Positions 54,154 through 64,000 of a stretch of 64,000 bases of DNA are shown in pieces. The notes under the pieces are model-generated. The model had not been told where the DNA came from. It searched no databases and saw only the letters and a program-made list of their open reading frames with translations. The stretch comes from Tulasnella sp. 424. Taxonomy: Eukaryota > Basidiomycota > Agaricomycetes > Cantharellales > Tulasnellaceae. The stretch's first letter is position 1; every line of letters starts with the position of its first letter. The stretch covers positions 1-64,000 of the forward strand of contig WSUB01000094.1 of NCBI GenBank assembly GCA_019633425.1, read 5' to 3'. Position numbers and translations under genes: made by a program.

Positions 54154-57100
54154 TGCGCAGTGCCAATAAAGGGCTGGTCGACAGGACAAGTACGTGAAGC
54201 CACGATTCGGCTGATTTTCTTCCCGCTAATGCATCTACCTTGTTTGGTTCGATGCCCAGCTTGCGGTGGACCGAAGCTCGCTCACTATCTATGTTCGGCA
54301 TGTTATTCATCCATGAGCCGAGCTTGGAAGGCGCAAAACAAGGGTCCGGTAGAAGTGGAGTTGGGAGATAGCAAGCCAAAGGCGCAATGATTGCATATTT
54401 ATCATATGCTGGAGTTGGTCATGCTGGACTAAGCGAGGCTAGCGGGATTTCCGCTAGGCAGATGATCCCCTCCGATCCAGCAAAGGTGCCGGGCCTCGGG
54501 TATTGTTCTTCCATGCAGAATTTGTAACTCATCACCATCTCCAATTAACCCCTTTGTTCTGGGCATCTCTTGTTCGCCGGCGATCAAGGTTCGGGTCACC
54601 CCTTACGCGACGCAGCACTAAGCGCAGTGGACCTTGCTACAACGTCGCCGCTCCTTGCAGATGACAATGCCCCTATCGAATGAGTCTTCTATGTCACGAT
54701 AGTCTGTTCCCAGATGCCCGATACGTTTGCGATTAGGGAGATGGTTTCCGCCTGGCCGCTAGGTTGGCATGACAAACTGAGTAGACAGGGCACCTCCCAG
54801 TTACTTGGCTCATATGGAAGAAGGGGGAGGCTTGTGCAACCCTCTTTGATGCAGGTCAACAGTTGACCTTCGGGCAATGCGCTCCACGGAGATTGAGAGA
54901 CAGAGTTCATCGTCTCCCAGCCAAGGACAATGGAAGCTCCCTCAGGTCCCCGTCCCATTTTGGCTTTAGCAATGAACCGAATACATTATTTAATACCATT
55001 TTTTATCCGACGTGTAGACCTTAACTCTATTCGGCACAGTGGCTTTGCGACAGGGTGTTGGACAATTTCTCAACGCACCTACCTTTGTAGTTTTCTGGGG
55101 AATCGAGTACGTATTCGGAATTCACATGTCTTGGCAGGCTTATCTCTTCTACGGCCTGCTTAACGCGGAGCAAGCGAGAACCTAGTTCAGCTTGATACAC
55201 ACAAGCCTAGATCGTGAACCCCGTTCCTTCGACCCAAAGCGAGGGTAATCTGTTTAGGTATTTGTCTTCAAAAAAGGCTTAAACGAGATCCAGGATATCG
55301 AAGCGAGTTAGCTGAAGTGGCTCCTCGCTTAGCAACCTCGGTGCTCGGTCCGAAACCTCGGGGTTTTACGAGCGTTTGGGTCCTTGGGAGTAGCATGACC
55401 CAATGAGAAGCGATTACCCCGATGTATGGGTCTTTAATTAACTCGGGAACTCGCGGCACCTTAATTCGACCCGGGAAGCAACGCTCGCGCCGCACGGTGA
55501 CGTGAGTTACCAGATATTCGGCGAGTCAGAGCTACGCACACAGAACCTTTACTTCGTATGGGAGGATTTTCCGGTCGTGGGACGCCAAGCTTGTTTACGA
55601 CGCAACGGATCTGGTTTCATTACCTCCCAATGAGATCGATTGGTGTTCCACAGCGAGTGTTTGCGGCCGCGTGGGGTATTCCATCGAGACCCGTTTCTGC
55701 AAGATGCATTTTAACAGTATAACAATCCAGGAAAGAAGAGCGTTAAACTTGGCCTTCTCAGAATCCGAGAGAGCTAAGTGAGATTGTGGGAGCCAGGATC
55801 TGTAGGGATCACCCCTGTCCGGCGGACCCGAAGCACGGGCGGCCAACAAGATGCCAGCCCGAAGACCTGACACGGTGAGGTGAAGATCGGCAGACATCTC
55901 CGCATGGCTCATTCGGTATGATCGAGGACAGAGTTCGCAATTTGTGCATAAGCGGTATTCCACGCTATTTCAGGCAATGGCATCTGACCGTCTCTCGATC
56001 AGATCCTCGGCTTAGGAATCATCTGCACGCTTGAAATTCCCAATATTTGTATGTAAACATAAATCTCTAGCCAAAACCCTGCAGCATCCGGTCGGTGAAG
56101 CACAGAAGCTCGGTAGCGACGGCCTTAAAAGCCGGGTCGAATTGTTCACTTAATCTTAATTTAACCTTAAAAGGTATAGAGGGAATTCCCAGAACACAGC
56201 AACCGATCACCGAAGCATGCTCAAAAGAGGCACTCGAGGCTTTGCTGGTTGGCGCTTTTTGATGAAGGTTACAGCGTGACTGACCTTCACCAACGGGAAA
56301 TGGAGGAAGCAGACTAGCCGCGGCAGAGCTGCGGAAGCTCCAAAAAACGGTTGCTTCTAGATTCAAAGGTACCACACCTCCAAAAAGAATAGATCGACAA
56401 GAAACCAAGGTCTAGGCGACTCCGCGCGCCGGCCGCTTTTTCCCGAACGCTCCACAGGATCCGGGCCGAGGGCTGGTGGGGTAAATATTAAGTTGCGGCA
56501 GGAGGCTGGACAGCGTAAGGTCAAGACATAAGAACCTGATTGAAAAGTTGCTTCTTTCAAGTCCTCTAAGCATGCCGGACATATGGACGGGAGTGAGGTC
56601 CAAAGGATAGAGCCATGAAGTGTTGAATGCTATTTGGTCAGAAGACGAACCCACGCTTTTGGTCCCCCAACCCGATCACGAACTTGCAGCCAAACGACCA
56701 CACGACAATGTAAAGTCTGATCTCCGTGCTATGATTTGGGACATTCTTAGTCTATTCCTGAAGCGGATTAATTAAAGAAGACCTAAGTCTTCTCTGCTTG
56801 ACTTGGCACGCCATCTCCTCCTTCACGTTCAGATACAGTATCTGTGAATTCTGCTGCCAAAATAAATTTAATCTCCTCCTGAATCGGAGAATGAACCTCG
56901 CGATAACCTTAGTCACGCTTATGGCCGAGTCGCCCGAGAGGTGTCCAAGACGTCACATTTAGTAATGCTCCATCTACCCGAAGGAAGAAAATATGACAAT
57001 CTTCCTATCTTTTCTTCATGTTCGCTAGCGCTATATGGAGTGATGACTCAACCCTTGACCTCTAGGTTCGATACAATGCATTTGTTTGTGGGGGAGATCG

Positions 57101-57525
57101 AAGCTGAAGCATGGAGAACCGAGTTCACGTGATCCATTTCCTTCGGTTCTATTGATCCATTCCCCAAAATGGATAATTTGGGGGCACCTTTGGGCTCTCG
57201 GATCGCTCAATTTCTGCTTCCTTCTCCCAATCTATTTCCTCTCCACCACAAACCTGAAGTTTCATCGATCCCAACGGCCGAGAATCTGTCCCCGCCGCCG
57301 GCTGTTTCTTTGTGAAACAAAGATCCCGCGTGCACTACTGACCCAGCTGGTTCAACGCTTTCGAGATACTTGTGACCCAATACCCCCTCCATTCTGCACA
57401 GGCTACAACTATGATGTGGCATCTTAACCAGAATATGCCATGTGCCTGAGATAAAATCCTGACGTTTCAGTCAACTCTGCTGTGACGTCGTGACCACAAC
57501 TGACACCAGACCTGCTCTTGGGCTA
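54154..57525 (+). repeat. 3.4-kb tandem duplication, copy 2
   Basis: The second copy of 50707-54152, ending near 57525 (GGGCTACGGTCC, matching GGGCTATGGTCC at 54141-54152). It includes the L32 pseudogene and non-coding sequence. Homology is continuous at about 75-85 percent by eye; no exact value was computed. Confidence 0.8.
54155..54390 (+). pseudogene. Duplicated 3' half of MRPL32
   Basis: Contains the end of exon 1 (CCAATAAAGGGCTGGTCGACA), the intron, and exon 2 with the zinc ribbon (CPACGGPKLAHYLCSACYSS) to the same stop. There is no presequence, first half or promoter. The intron acceptor is destroyed: the L32 sequence GGTTAGATATTGTCAACTGC is reduced to GGTTCGATGC, removing the AG and four codons. 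It is not functional as a ribosomal protein gene. Confidence 0.88.
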
Positions 57526-57778
57526 CGGTCCCAAGAAAGATCTAGTGCCGGTATCCCAACTCTCTGGAAAGTACCGAGACATTGATTACAACCGAAGGTG
57601 GCGGTAATCTTATGAGGAAGGGTCGAGGTATCGCTACCAATGCCGCTCTGGGCGAACAAGGGAGAATCGCGACTCTAGGGTAGTACTTTACATAGCAAAG
57701 GGCAACTGTTATTGAGGTACCGCGGAGGTCCTATATATAACTTCTTCTGGTATACGCACCACCACTTGGAATAGTCTA
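57526..57778. other. Upstream region of the exonuclease-like gene
   Basis: CTATATATAAC at about 57731-57741 is a likely TATA box, about 45 nt before the ATG at 57779. Confidence 0.4.
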
Positions 57779-58895
57779 ATGAGCACGTCAGGCATTTATA
57801 ATTCCCCCATGGCAAGCCCAACAGGAAGCACTCTTGTTCTCCCCTGCACTGCATCAGAATCGCTTTTCCTTGCAACCCAAACCTTCATTCTACTCGAATT
57901 AAGCTCAACTAGTATGACGTCCTTTCCCACCACGAGCGATGGAAAGGAGTATGTGGGTCTGTCGACCATCGTTATTGGTAAACGCGTCGCATGTCCTCTC
58001 TTCGTATCTATTACTCACTTTTGCTAACGCTACGGCAGGTACGGGGGCTGGCGGGACCATACCAATGCTTGGTACAGTTCTTGCAGTCGTGCCGCAACAT
58101 CTCAGTCTCACAGACCATCCATTTTAGCTAGGGTAACACTGGTAAACTGGTACGGCCAACCCCTCTACGACACCTATGTAAAGCCCACAGATCCAGTCAC
58201 GAGCTATCGGGAAACTACAACGGGTCTCGACGGCACATACTTTACTGATGGTGAGTTGACCCATTAGCGTGCGCGGGATGGATGAAACCCCTTATGAATA
58301 ACTAACGCTCTTGTTTCGTGACGGCCAGAAATCGCTGTGCCGTTTCAGCAAGCTCAACTGATGGTAGCAGGGTGGCTAAGTGGAAAGGTTATCGTTGGGC
58401 ATCAGATTTGGAAAGATCTCCAGGTGAGCGCGCCTCATTAAAGATGAAGCTCATCCGTCTAATGGGGTTTACTCTGTTTTGATTAGGTTTTAGGTATTAA
58501 ACACCCAGTACAAGATACTCGCGACCTAGCTCTTTTCCTTCCCTTTCGCTCTGCCCTTGGTCGACCCAACGAGCTTATCGGCCTTCCTACTCTGATGTGG
58601 TGCCTCATGCAGAGAAAGATCCAAGAGCATTTTATCGATCCGGTAATTTCACTTTTACTTATCATTCTCAGGAAGCAATATGACTCATGAGTTGAATATT
58701 CCCTCTGCAGTTGGAGAACGCTCGGGCTGTGATAGGTCTTTTCAGCCGTCATCATGTGAGCTGGGAAGGTAAGAGAAGGAATCGTGGCCCGTCAAGGACC
58801 GAAGTCAGATAACGTATTACCCCTTAGGGAGCATTGCTTCTGGAAATTCGCCCTGCGCTTTACCTCCAGCGACTGTTAGCAAGTATTATATCTAG
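57779..58895 (+). CDS. RNase T/REX4-like 3'-5' exonuclease-fold protein lacking the first catalytic motif, 243 aa
   Basis: Exons 57779-57977, 58039-58071, 58128-58250, 58329-58423, 58487-58642, 58711-58768 and 58828-58895 (732 nt). From residue about 68 the sequence follows the DEDD exonuclease family of RNA exonuclease 4: RVTLVNWYGQPLYDTYV, then P-V-T-x-Y-R, G-K-V-I-V-G-H-x4-D (Exo II) and D-T-R-D-L. The block that should carry the Exo I motif D-C-E-M-V-G reads LSTIVIG, without the Asp and Glu. The final Exo III block H-S-x2-E-D-A is replaced by I-D-P-L-E-N-A. Two metal ligands are thus missing, and the protein is probably inactive. The N-terminal 60 residues (MSTSGIYNSPMASPTGSTLV) are Ser/Thr-rich and do not look like the family. 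The gene starts 250 bp after a duplication boundary, so a rearranged 5' end is possible. Confidence 0.65.
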
Positions 58896-60227
58896 AGATA
58901 TCCGTTCGACCGGTGTAATCGCAAACTTTTGGAGTTCTTTTTTCCGATAGCCTCTGTCTTAATGCGTCTTAGCTTTACTTTCTTGATGAGTGAAATGGAC
59001 TTGGTGATGATTTGGGCTTCGTCGTTCGGTACTTCCTCTGTGGTTTCTGTAACTGGCTCAGTAAATCTGCAATTTCTTGGTTGTGCATGGTACCTCACGA
59101 CAGATCTCCTACAAAATCCTGTAGAGCTCGCTAGGTCTAGCGGGCTTCTCGTTCTACCCCTCGTCTATACCCAATTGGGTTGCTCGCCAACCCTCATCCA
59201 CACAGGTCCTGACTGGACGTTACCGGATCATCCACTAGACGTTATACACAGTCCACTGGACTCCAGTAACATCCACCGGACCTCCACTGTACTCCAGTAA
59301 CATCCACTGGACCTCCACTGTACTCCAGGAGACCTTCCGACTCCGGGGGTAATAACTCCAGCCCATCCACAGGTCCTGACTGGACGTTATTGGATCATCC
59401 ACTGGACGTTATACACAGTCCACTGGACTCCAGTAACATCCACTGGACCTCCACTGTACTCCAGGAGACCTTCCAACTCCAGGGGTAATACTCGACGAAG
59501 CTCTTGCCAGCTCCGTCGAAGTTCAACCGTGGAACCCCGGTTCCTGATTGGCTCTGGTTTGAACTTTCCGCCTCCTCCCTTTCCACCGCTCACTCAAGCA
59601 GCCAAAATCTCCGCGGCAATTGCAGTCAGATTTACTCGATGGCTATTCAGAGCAGTGCGGGACTCTTGGCTAACTAATAATTCGGGCTTGAAAACTCGTG
59701 TCGTTTTGCAGCTCGCTCAATACACAGCAGACCCTAACGGCAATACTTGTTACAGTCACGGTGTATTCGGACGCATGCCCATGCGCACTTCCAACAGCAG
59801 GAGGAACCTTTGCTCCCACCAGAGGTATTTCCGCCCTTGACGCTCTAACGTTTACCTCACAGGATCATACTTGAACGGTGTATCTTCAGGGGTTTATGTG
59901 TACGGTGCCGCACAAACGACCGTCAAGGTTCCGATGCGACGCTCCGACGCGGCAATCATGGATCACAGTCCCCTTCTCCATTCCGAAGTTTGCTGTACGT
60001 TTGAATGGGATGTCTAGCCTCTCTTTCAAACTCACGTTTTTGCGTGTAGAACTCCCCCCTCCTCCACAGCCCCCACTAGGTCCCTAATTTAGCAAAACTC
60101 GCTCCCCTCCTTCGCATCTCAACGTCAGCGGCACAGCTTTCGGTTGCAGTTTAGAAGAATACTGGAGTATATAGTGCATCAGAGGAGCAGATTTAGGAAG
60201 AAGCGTCTCCCTGACTTACGACTGTGA
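58896..60227. other. Intergenic region with repeats; possible unresolved exons
   Basis: Contains the GGACCTCCACTGTACTCCAG repeats and several short open frames (59529-59840 plus among them). GAGTATATAGTG at 60164-60175 is TATA-like and could serve the next gene. I could not chain any frames here into a supported gene. Confidence 0.4.
59205..59490. repeat. Short tandem repeats, period about 167 bp with an internal 31-bp repeat
   Basis: Two units start with GGTCCTGACTGGACGTTA at 59205 and 59372. Each has ATCCACT-GGAC words and ends CTCCAGGAGACCTTCC. Within the first unit the segment GTAACATCCAC(C/T)GGACCTCC is itself doubled. Rich in the pentamer TGGAC/GTCCA on both strands, so the DNA can fold on itself. 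Confidence 0.8.
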
Positions 60228-61385
60228 AAACACCCATCAAACACTGTGTCAAGTCTTTCACCAACCAACCTGGGTTCTCGCACACAATTCTACAGTCCGG
60301 ACTATGCAGTCCCGGTCAACCAAGATGGAAGTTTTCTCTCTCTCCCAACTATTCACCAGCCCCTTGGTATCGAGTACCGTCCTGCAGCCGTCAGCTCTCA
60401 CGTGCAGATGACGATACCGCAGCCCACTACGAACGGGTGAGTACCCGGGTTATTTCCCCCGGACTGTAGGTATTATTCTAAGTGGAGATTTGTTTGGCGC
60501 TATACAGGAATGAAGTCATCTCCCGAAGTCAGTCTATTTCAACGCAATGCGCTACCTCAAGCAAGCCTCCTCAACAGAAGAGTCGGGCGACGCGCAAAAA
60601 GCGCTCTAAAGTTACCCGGGATGATACTGTGGCAGAACGTCTCAAGTTCATCTTGACGGGTAGAGTCTTCCGACTAGACGAGGTCTTGGCGGCCTTTCGC
60701 AGCACATACCCAGATGCCTATCCCAACGACCCAGATGGCGCGAAGCGCTTTTAGTAAGTCTATCAACTCTTACCCGCCTATCAATCGTGACTTATCAACT
60801 CCCGAAATCAGCCAGACTGTCAAGACGACTTTGTCAAAACGGAATGAGTTTATCAAATTTGGCAAGCTGTCACATATGCGTGGAAAGGGTGATCTGTGGC
60901 ACTACGATCCAAGCCGAATCCCAGGACTCAAGAGCGAACTCAGAAAGAAAGGTCTTCTCGGTTCGAGTAATGCGACGCTCAAGAAACGGGGCTCAGCGTC
61001 CTCGTCCAGTTCCGACTCCCCATCCACAACTCTTTCACCCACCACAGCGACCGAGGCACAACATAACTACCATGAAATGCCTGGACCATCCAATCCTTCA
61101 GCAGCCGTTAGTCCCAACTTCGCCCTCTCCCACCCAGTCATCCATTCTTCCCAGTTTGTCTCCAGTGACGTTCAACCAATCGCCAACGAGCCCATGCAAC
61201 CAGCGCTTTATGCTGAACTTGGCAGTGCAACATCTGCCCAGTGGTCCCTCTTGGGCCCCGTATCAGCAATGCCAGCGATACCTAGGGCTGTTTATACTGA
61301 GACCGTAGCTCCTCCGAGCTATAACGCAGCTTTCCAGACCACTTTCCCATACTCGATGTACCCGCCGTACAGCTTTGGCCAGTAG
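60228..61385 (+). CDS. Putative winged-helix (forkhead-like) protein, 5' end unresolved
   Basis: Exons: 60228(?)-60436, 60508-60753 and 60812-61385, joined in frame. The central part looks like a winged helix of forkhead type: helix 1 at VAERLKFIL, helix 2 at RLDEVLAAFRSTYP, a recognition-helix-like QTVKTTLSKRNEFIKF, then a wing R-G-K-G-D-L-W-H-Y-D-P, comparable to the S-x-R-H-N-L-S and G-K-G-x-x-W patterns of forkhead domains. A basic stretch precedes it (KSRATRKKRSKVTR), and a Ser/Pro/Tyr-rich tail follows. A role as a transcription factor is inferred, with moderate doubt. The first in-frame ATG visible is at 60409, but the frame is open and coding-like (SSLSPTNLGSRTQFY) back to a stop at 60225, so an upstream exon probably exists and was not found. 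Confidence 0.5.
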
Positions 61386-61596
61386 ATCCATCCGTCACAT
61401 CTATGTTTCTTTCATGCTTTATGATATGCTCACATCTTTAGCCCTCTATACACCATGCTTTCTTTCGGTGTGAACTTGGAAATCGAACGATATTTGCTGA
61501 ATCCACGCTTCGCTCTGGTTAACCAAGACCGCGACCCTCATGTTGGATTTCTACCCCCACATACCCAGCAGCCAAAAGACAAGTACTAAATCTGCG
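61386..61596. other. 3' region between convergent genes
   Basis: 211 bp separating the 3' ends of the winged-helix gene and the aconitase gene. Nothing recognised. Confidence 0.5.
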
Positions 61597-64000
61597 TTAC
61601 GATGCGGCAGCAGCCTTCTGTTCCTTGATGTAGTTCAAGGCTGAGCCCGCTTTGACCCACTTAGTCTGGTCGGCGGACATGGTGTGCCGAGTTGGAATTT
61701 CCACCTTGGACCCGTCTTTCTTCGTCACCTTGAGTGTGATTTGGGCGTCGGTATTTCCAGCTAAGACGTCCGCGAGACCTTCCGTTTCGATGACATCGCC
61801 AGCGTCGATCCGTCCGTAGTCGGATTTATCAGCCAACCAGAGTGGGACAATGCCTTGTTTCTGAGGGTAACGCCGGAATGGTAAATAGGAGAGCTAAGAT
61901 GAGAAGCAGGGTGAACTAGCTCACCTTGAGGTTAGTCTCGTGAATTCGAGCAAAGCTCCTTGCAACGATTAAGAGGCATCCAAGGAAACGAGGTTGCATA
62001 GCCGCATGTTCTCGTGCGCTGCCCTCGCCATAGTTGTCGTCGACCACGAGCGCCCATGGCTGGCCTCGTGCTTTGAAGCGCTTGCCAACGGCGGGAATGG
62101 TATCCTTGGAGGGCTCTGATGAAGCGTGGTTATGATCAAAAGCGATGTTGACTTCTCCGCCTTCGTCGTTGACCGCGGTAATAACTGGAATGCCAAGTCA
62201 TAATCGGTGGTCAGTATCTCCTATCAGACCCCGGGGTTATATTTATATGACGCACGGGTGTTCTCGGAGATGTTAGACAAATGTCCCTTGAACTTGAGCC
62301 AAGGTCCCTATAATAATTCATGAAATCATATTGAGTCGTACTCGCAGGCGGTCGAATGAGGGACACTCACTGCGGCAGAAATGTGATCAGTCGTGCACTT
62401 GCCCCTCACGCGCATCAAGGTTGTCAGAGGAGGGAGCTCCATCCCCCTCGAGTTGGGGAACTCCCTCGGGAAGGCTTCGAGAACTTCCAGACGCGTGGAC
62501 TCTGGAGAGATCTGGACTTTGGTTTCCGGTTGCGGTGGTGGCAGCGGAGAAGGCGCGTAGGATAGATCACCTTTGAGAGTCGATGATGCATAAGAATGAT
62601 TGAAGTACGGCGAAGTATAAGTGAATAAGTCCTACCAGAGGTGAACCCGTTTTGTGGGAGTTGGATTCCGGTCGGGGGCTCGAATTTGAAGGGCTTGCCG
62701 TTGCCGTCGGTAAGGGAGTCTGTCATAGGATTGAACGAAAGTCTACCAGCGAAGGCCATGGCGGTAACGATCTCAGGAGATGAGAGGAAGTTCATGGTTT
62801 TGCTGTGTCGCAATAGTAAGTTATGGACGTCAGAAACTGATCCGCCTTTGTAATTTGAGAGCTGCGGACGAACCTGTTGGCATCATTTCGAGCCTTGAAA
62901 TTTCTGAAATAACGGTTAGGAGAAAGATTAATCAGAGTTACAAAGGGTCATACTTACCGGTTGAAGGAAGTGAGAATGGCTAGCGGGAAGAGTGGATGTT
63001 CAGGCCATACGGTGAAAGTGACATGATAGACGAACACATACCGTTCTCTTCGCCTTTATACTCCTCTCGCTTCCACTATTCAGCAAAAAAAAAAAAAAAC
63101 AGGCAAGAGTCATGGTCAAAGCACGTCCACCACTTGGGTTGAAGATAGTGGATACCTGGCCGATACAGGGTCCACAGGCGTTTGCCAAAACCACGGCACC
63201 GACGTCTTGGAGGACCTCGGTGAACCCGTCTCTTTCAATAGTAGCGCGAATTTGTTCTGAGCCTGGTGTGCAGAGGAAAGGAACCTGAAGCAGAACCATT
63301 GTTTTAGCACGTTTCCTCCTCTTTTGCGGGCGCTTGAACACGACAGACCTTGGCCTTCAATCCAGCAGCCTTCGCCTGCTTAGCCAAACTTGTTACACGA
63401 GACTAGATATCGAGATAATATGGTAGTGTTATTCAGAGCCAAACATCGAGGAGATAAGAAAGTGGGACGGACCATATCTTCGTACGAGCTGTTGGTGCAA
63501 GACCCGATCAAACCCGCAGTCAACTCATCCTTCCATCCTTGCTCCTTGATGAAGGAACCGAACTTGGACAGTGGGGTGGCCAAATCAGGCGTGAATGGGC
63601 CGTTGATTGTTGGCTCGAGGGTTGACAGGTCCTGCAATTCAAGTCAGCCTCACGCTCTGCGGAGGTTCACAGCACGAACTTACAATCTCAACCAAATCGT
63701 CCCACTCAGCTCCCTCGTCTCGTTCCAAGAATCCCTTCTTCTGTGCTTCATCAGCAGCCCGAGCGACCGGTGCTCTTCCAGTTGCGATAAGATAGTTTCT
63801 CATCGCTTCGGTGTAAGGGAAGGTCGATGTCGTTGCACCGAGTTCGGCGCCCATGTTGGCGATGGTAGCAAGTCCGGTACATGACTGCGAATGAACACCG
63901 GGGCCATGGTACTCGAGGATTGCACCTGTACCACCCTACTTCGTTTGTCAGCGTGGGGATAGACTCGGTGCAGAGGGACACAACGTACTCGGACGGTTAG
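61597..64000 (-). CDS. Aconitate hydratase (aconitase), 3' part; 5' end outside window
   Basis: The minus strand encodes, from the window edge to the stop at 61597, most of aconitase in many small exons: [33 protein letters not shown], the cluster-ligand block [13 protein letters not shown], then [12 protein letters not shown], the second ligand pair in [29 protein letters not shown], and the swivel-domain active site [17 protein letters not shown]. The end is [17 protein letters not shown]. All three [4Fe-4S] cysteines visible in the family are present. Aconitase converts citrate to isocitrate in the mitochondrial matrix. Fungi also have an Aco2-type homologue involved in lysine synthesis, and the window does not decide between them. 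An A-rich run sits in an intron at 63068-63083. Confidence 0.92.

Noticed and set aside
58892..59098. 68-codon basic minus-strand frame next to the exonuclease gene
   Set aside because: Lys-rich but without a recognisable domain or support from splicing or promoter.
1..64000. CRISPR arrays, tRNA and rRNA genes
   Set aside because: No regularly spaced short repeats, no convincing A/B box pair with a cloverleaf and no rRNA-like conserved blocks were seen; a GGTTCGAA at about 642 lacks a tRNA around it.

Overview
The window is nuclear DNA from a filamentous basidiomycete, most likely an Agaricomycete. The evidence is split genes with many 50-70 nt GT-AG introns, a secreted protein starting with a fungal cellulose-binding domain (CBM1), a fungal-type FunK1 kinase, basidiomycete-style F-box/leucine-rich proteins and nuclear-encoded mitochondrial proteins. 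Nothing is bacterial. I found no rRNA, tRNA or CRISPR array. Exon boundaries were derived by hand from reading frames, splice consensus and family similarity. Where I give an exact protein length, the exon lengths sum to a multiple of three.

Layout. 1-2.3 kb: the 5' end of a CBM1 secreted protein and a 160-aa protein of unknown role. 2.5-9.0 kb: a direct duplication of a zinc-finger gene. The first copy is intact (525 aa) and carries its own internal exon duplication; the second is a pseudogene. A 5'-truncated LINE with a 13-bp target-site duplication sits in the 3' flank of the first copy. 9.9-34.9 kb: a transporter-rich island with five paralogous 7-exon MFS efflux transporters, two tandem chromate transporters, a tetraspan membrane protein, a 96-aa protein, one intact F-box gene and two F-box pseudogenes. 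MFS2, MFS3 and MFS4 each sit beside an F-box copy, forming a roughly 3.7-kb unit present three times. 36.2-50.9 kb: mostly single-copy housekeeping genes: ARP1 (dynactin), DRS1 (ribosome biogenesis helicase), a FunK1 kinase, a RING/coiled-coil protein, an SSH4-like SPRY protein with PY motifs, a complex I NDUFA5-type subunit and mitochondrial ribosomal protein L32. 50.7-57.5 kb: a 3.4-kb tandem duplication that carried off the 3' half of the L32 gene and otherwise holds non-coding sequence. 57.8-64 kb: an exonuclease-fold protein that has lost its first catalytic motif, short repeats, a winged-helix-like gene, and the 3' part of an aconitase gene.

The main theme is local tandem duplication followed by unequal fates: zinc finger x2, chromate transporter x2, MFS/F-box x3 (plus two more distant MFS genes), and the L32 segment x2. 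Copies range from nearly identical to pseudogenes. The transporters suggest a detoxification or efflux island; that is inference, since substrates cannot be read from sequence. ARP1/DRS1 and NDUFA5/L32 are head-to-head pairs with short shared promoter regions. No system that I would call clearly new was found. The strongest oddities are the exon-plus-intron duplication in the zinc-finger gene, the loss of the F-box domain in both F-box pseudogenes, an apparent intron inside the ARP1 start codon, and the missing exonuclease catalytic motif.
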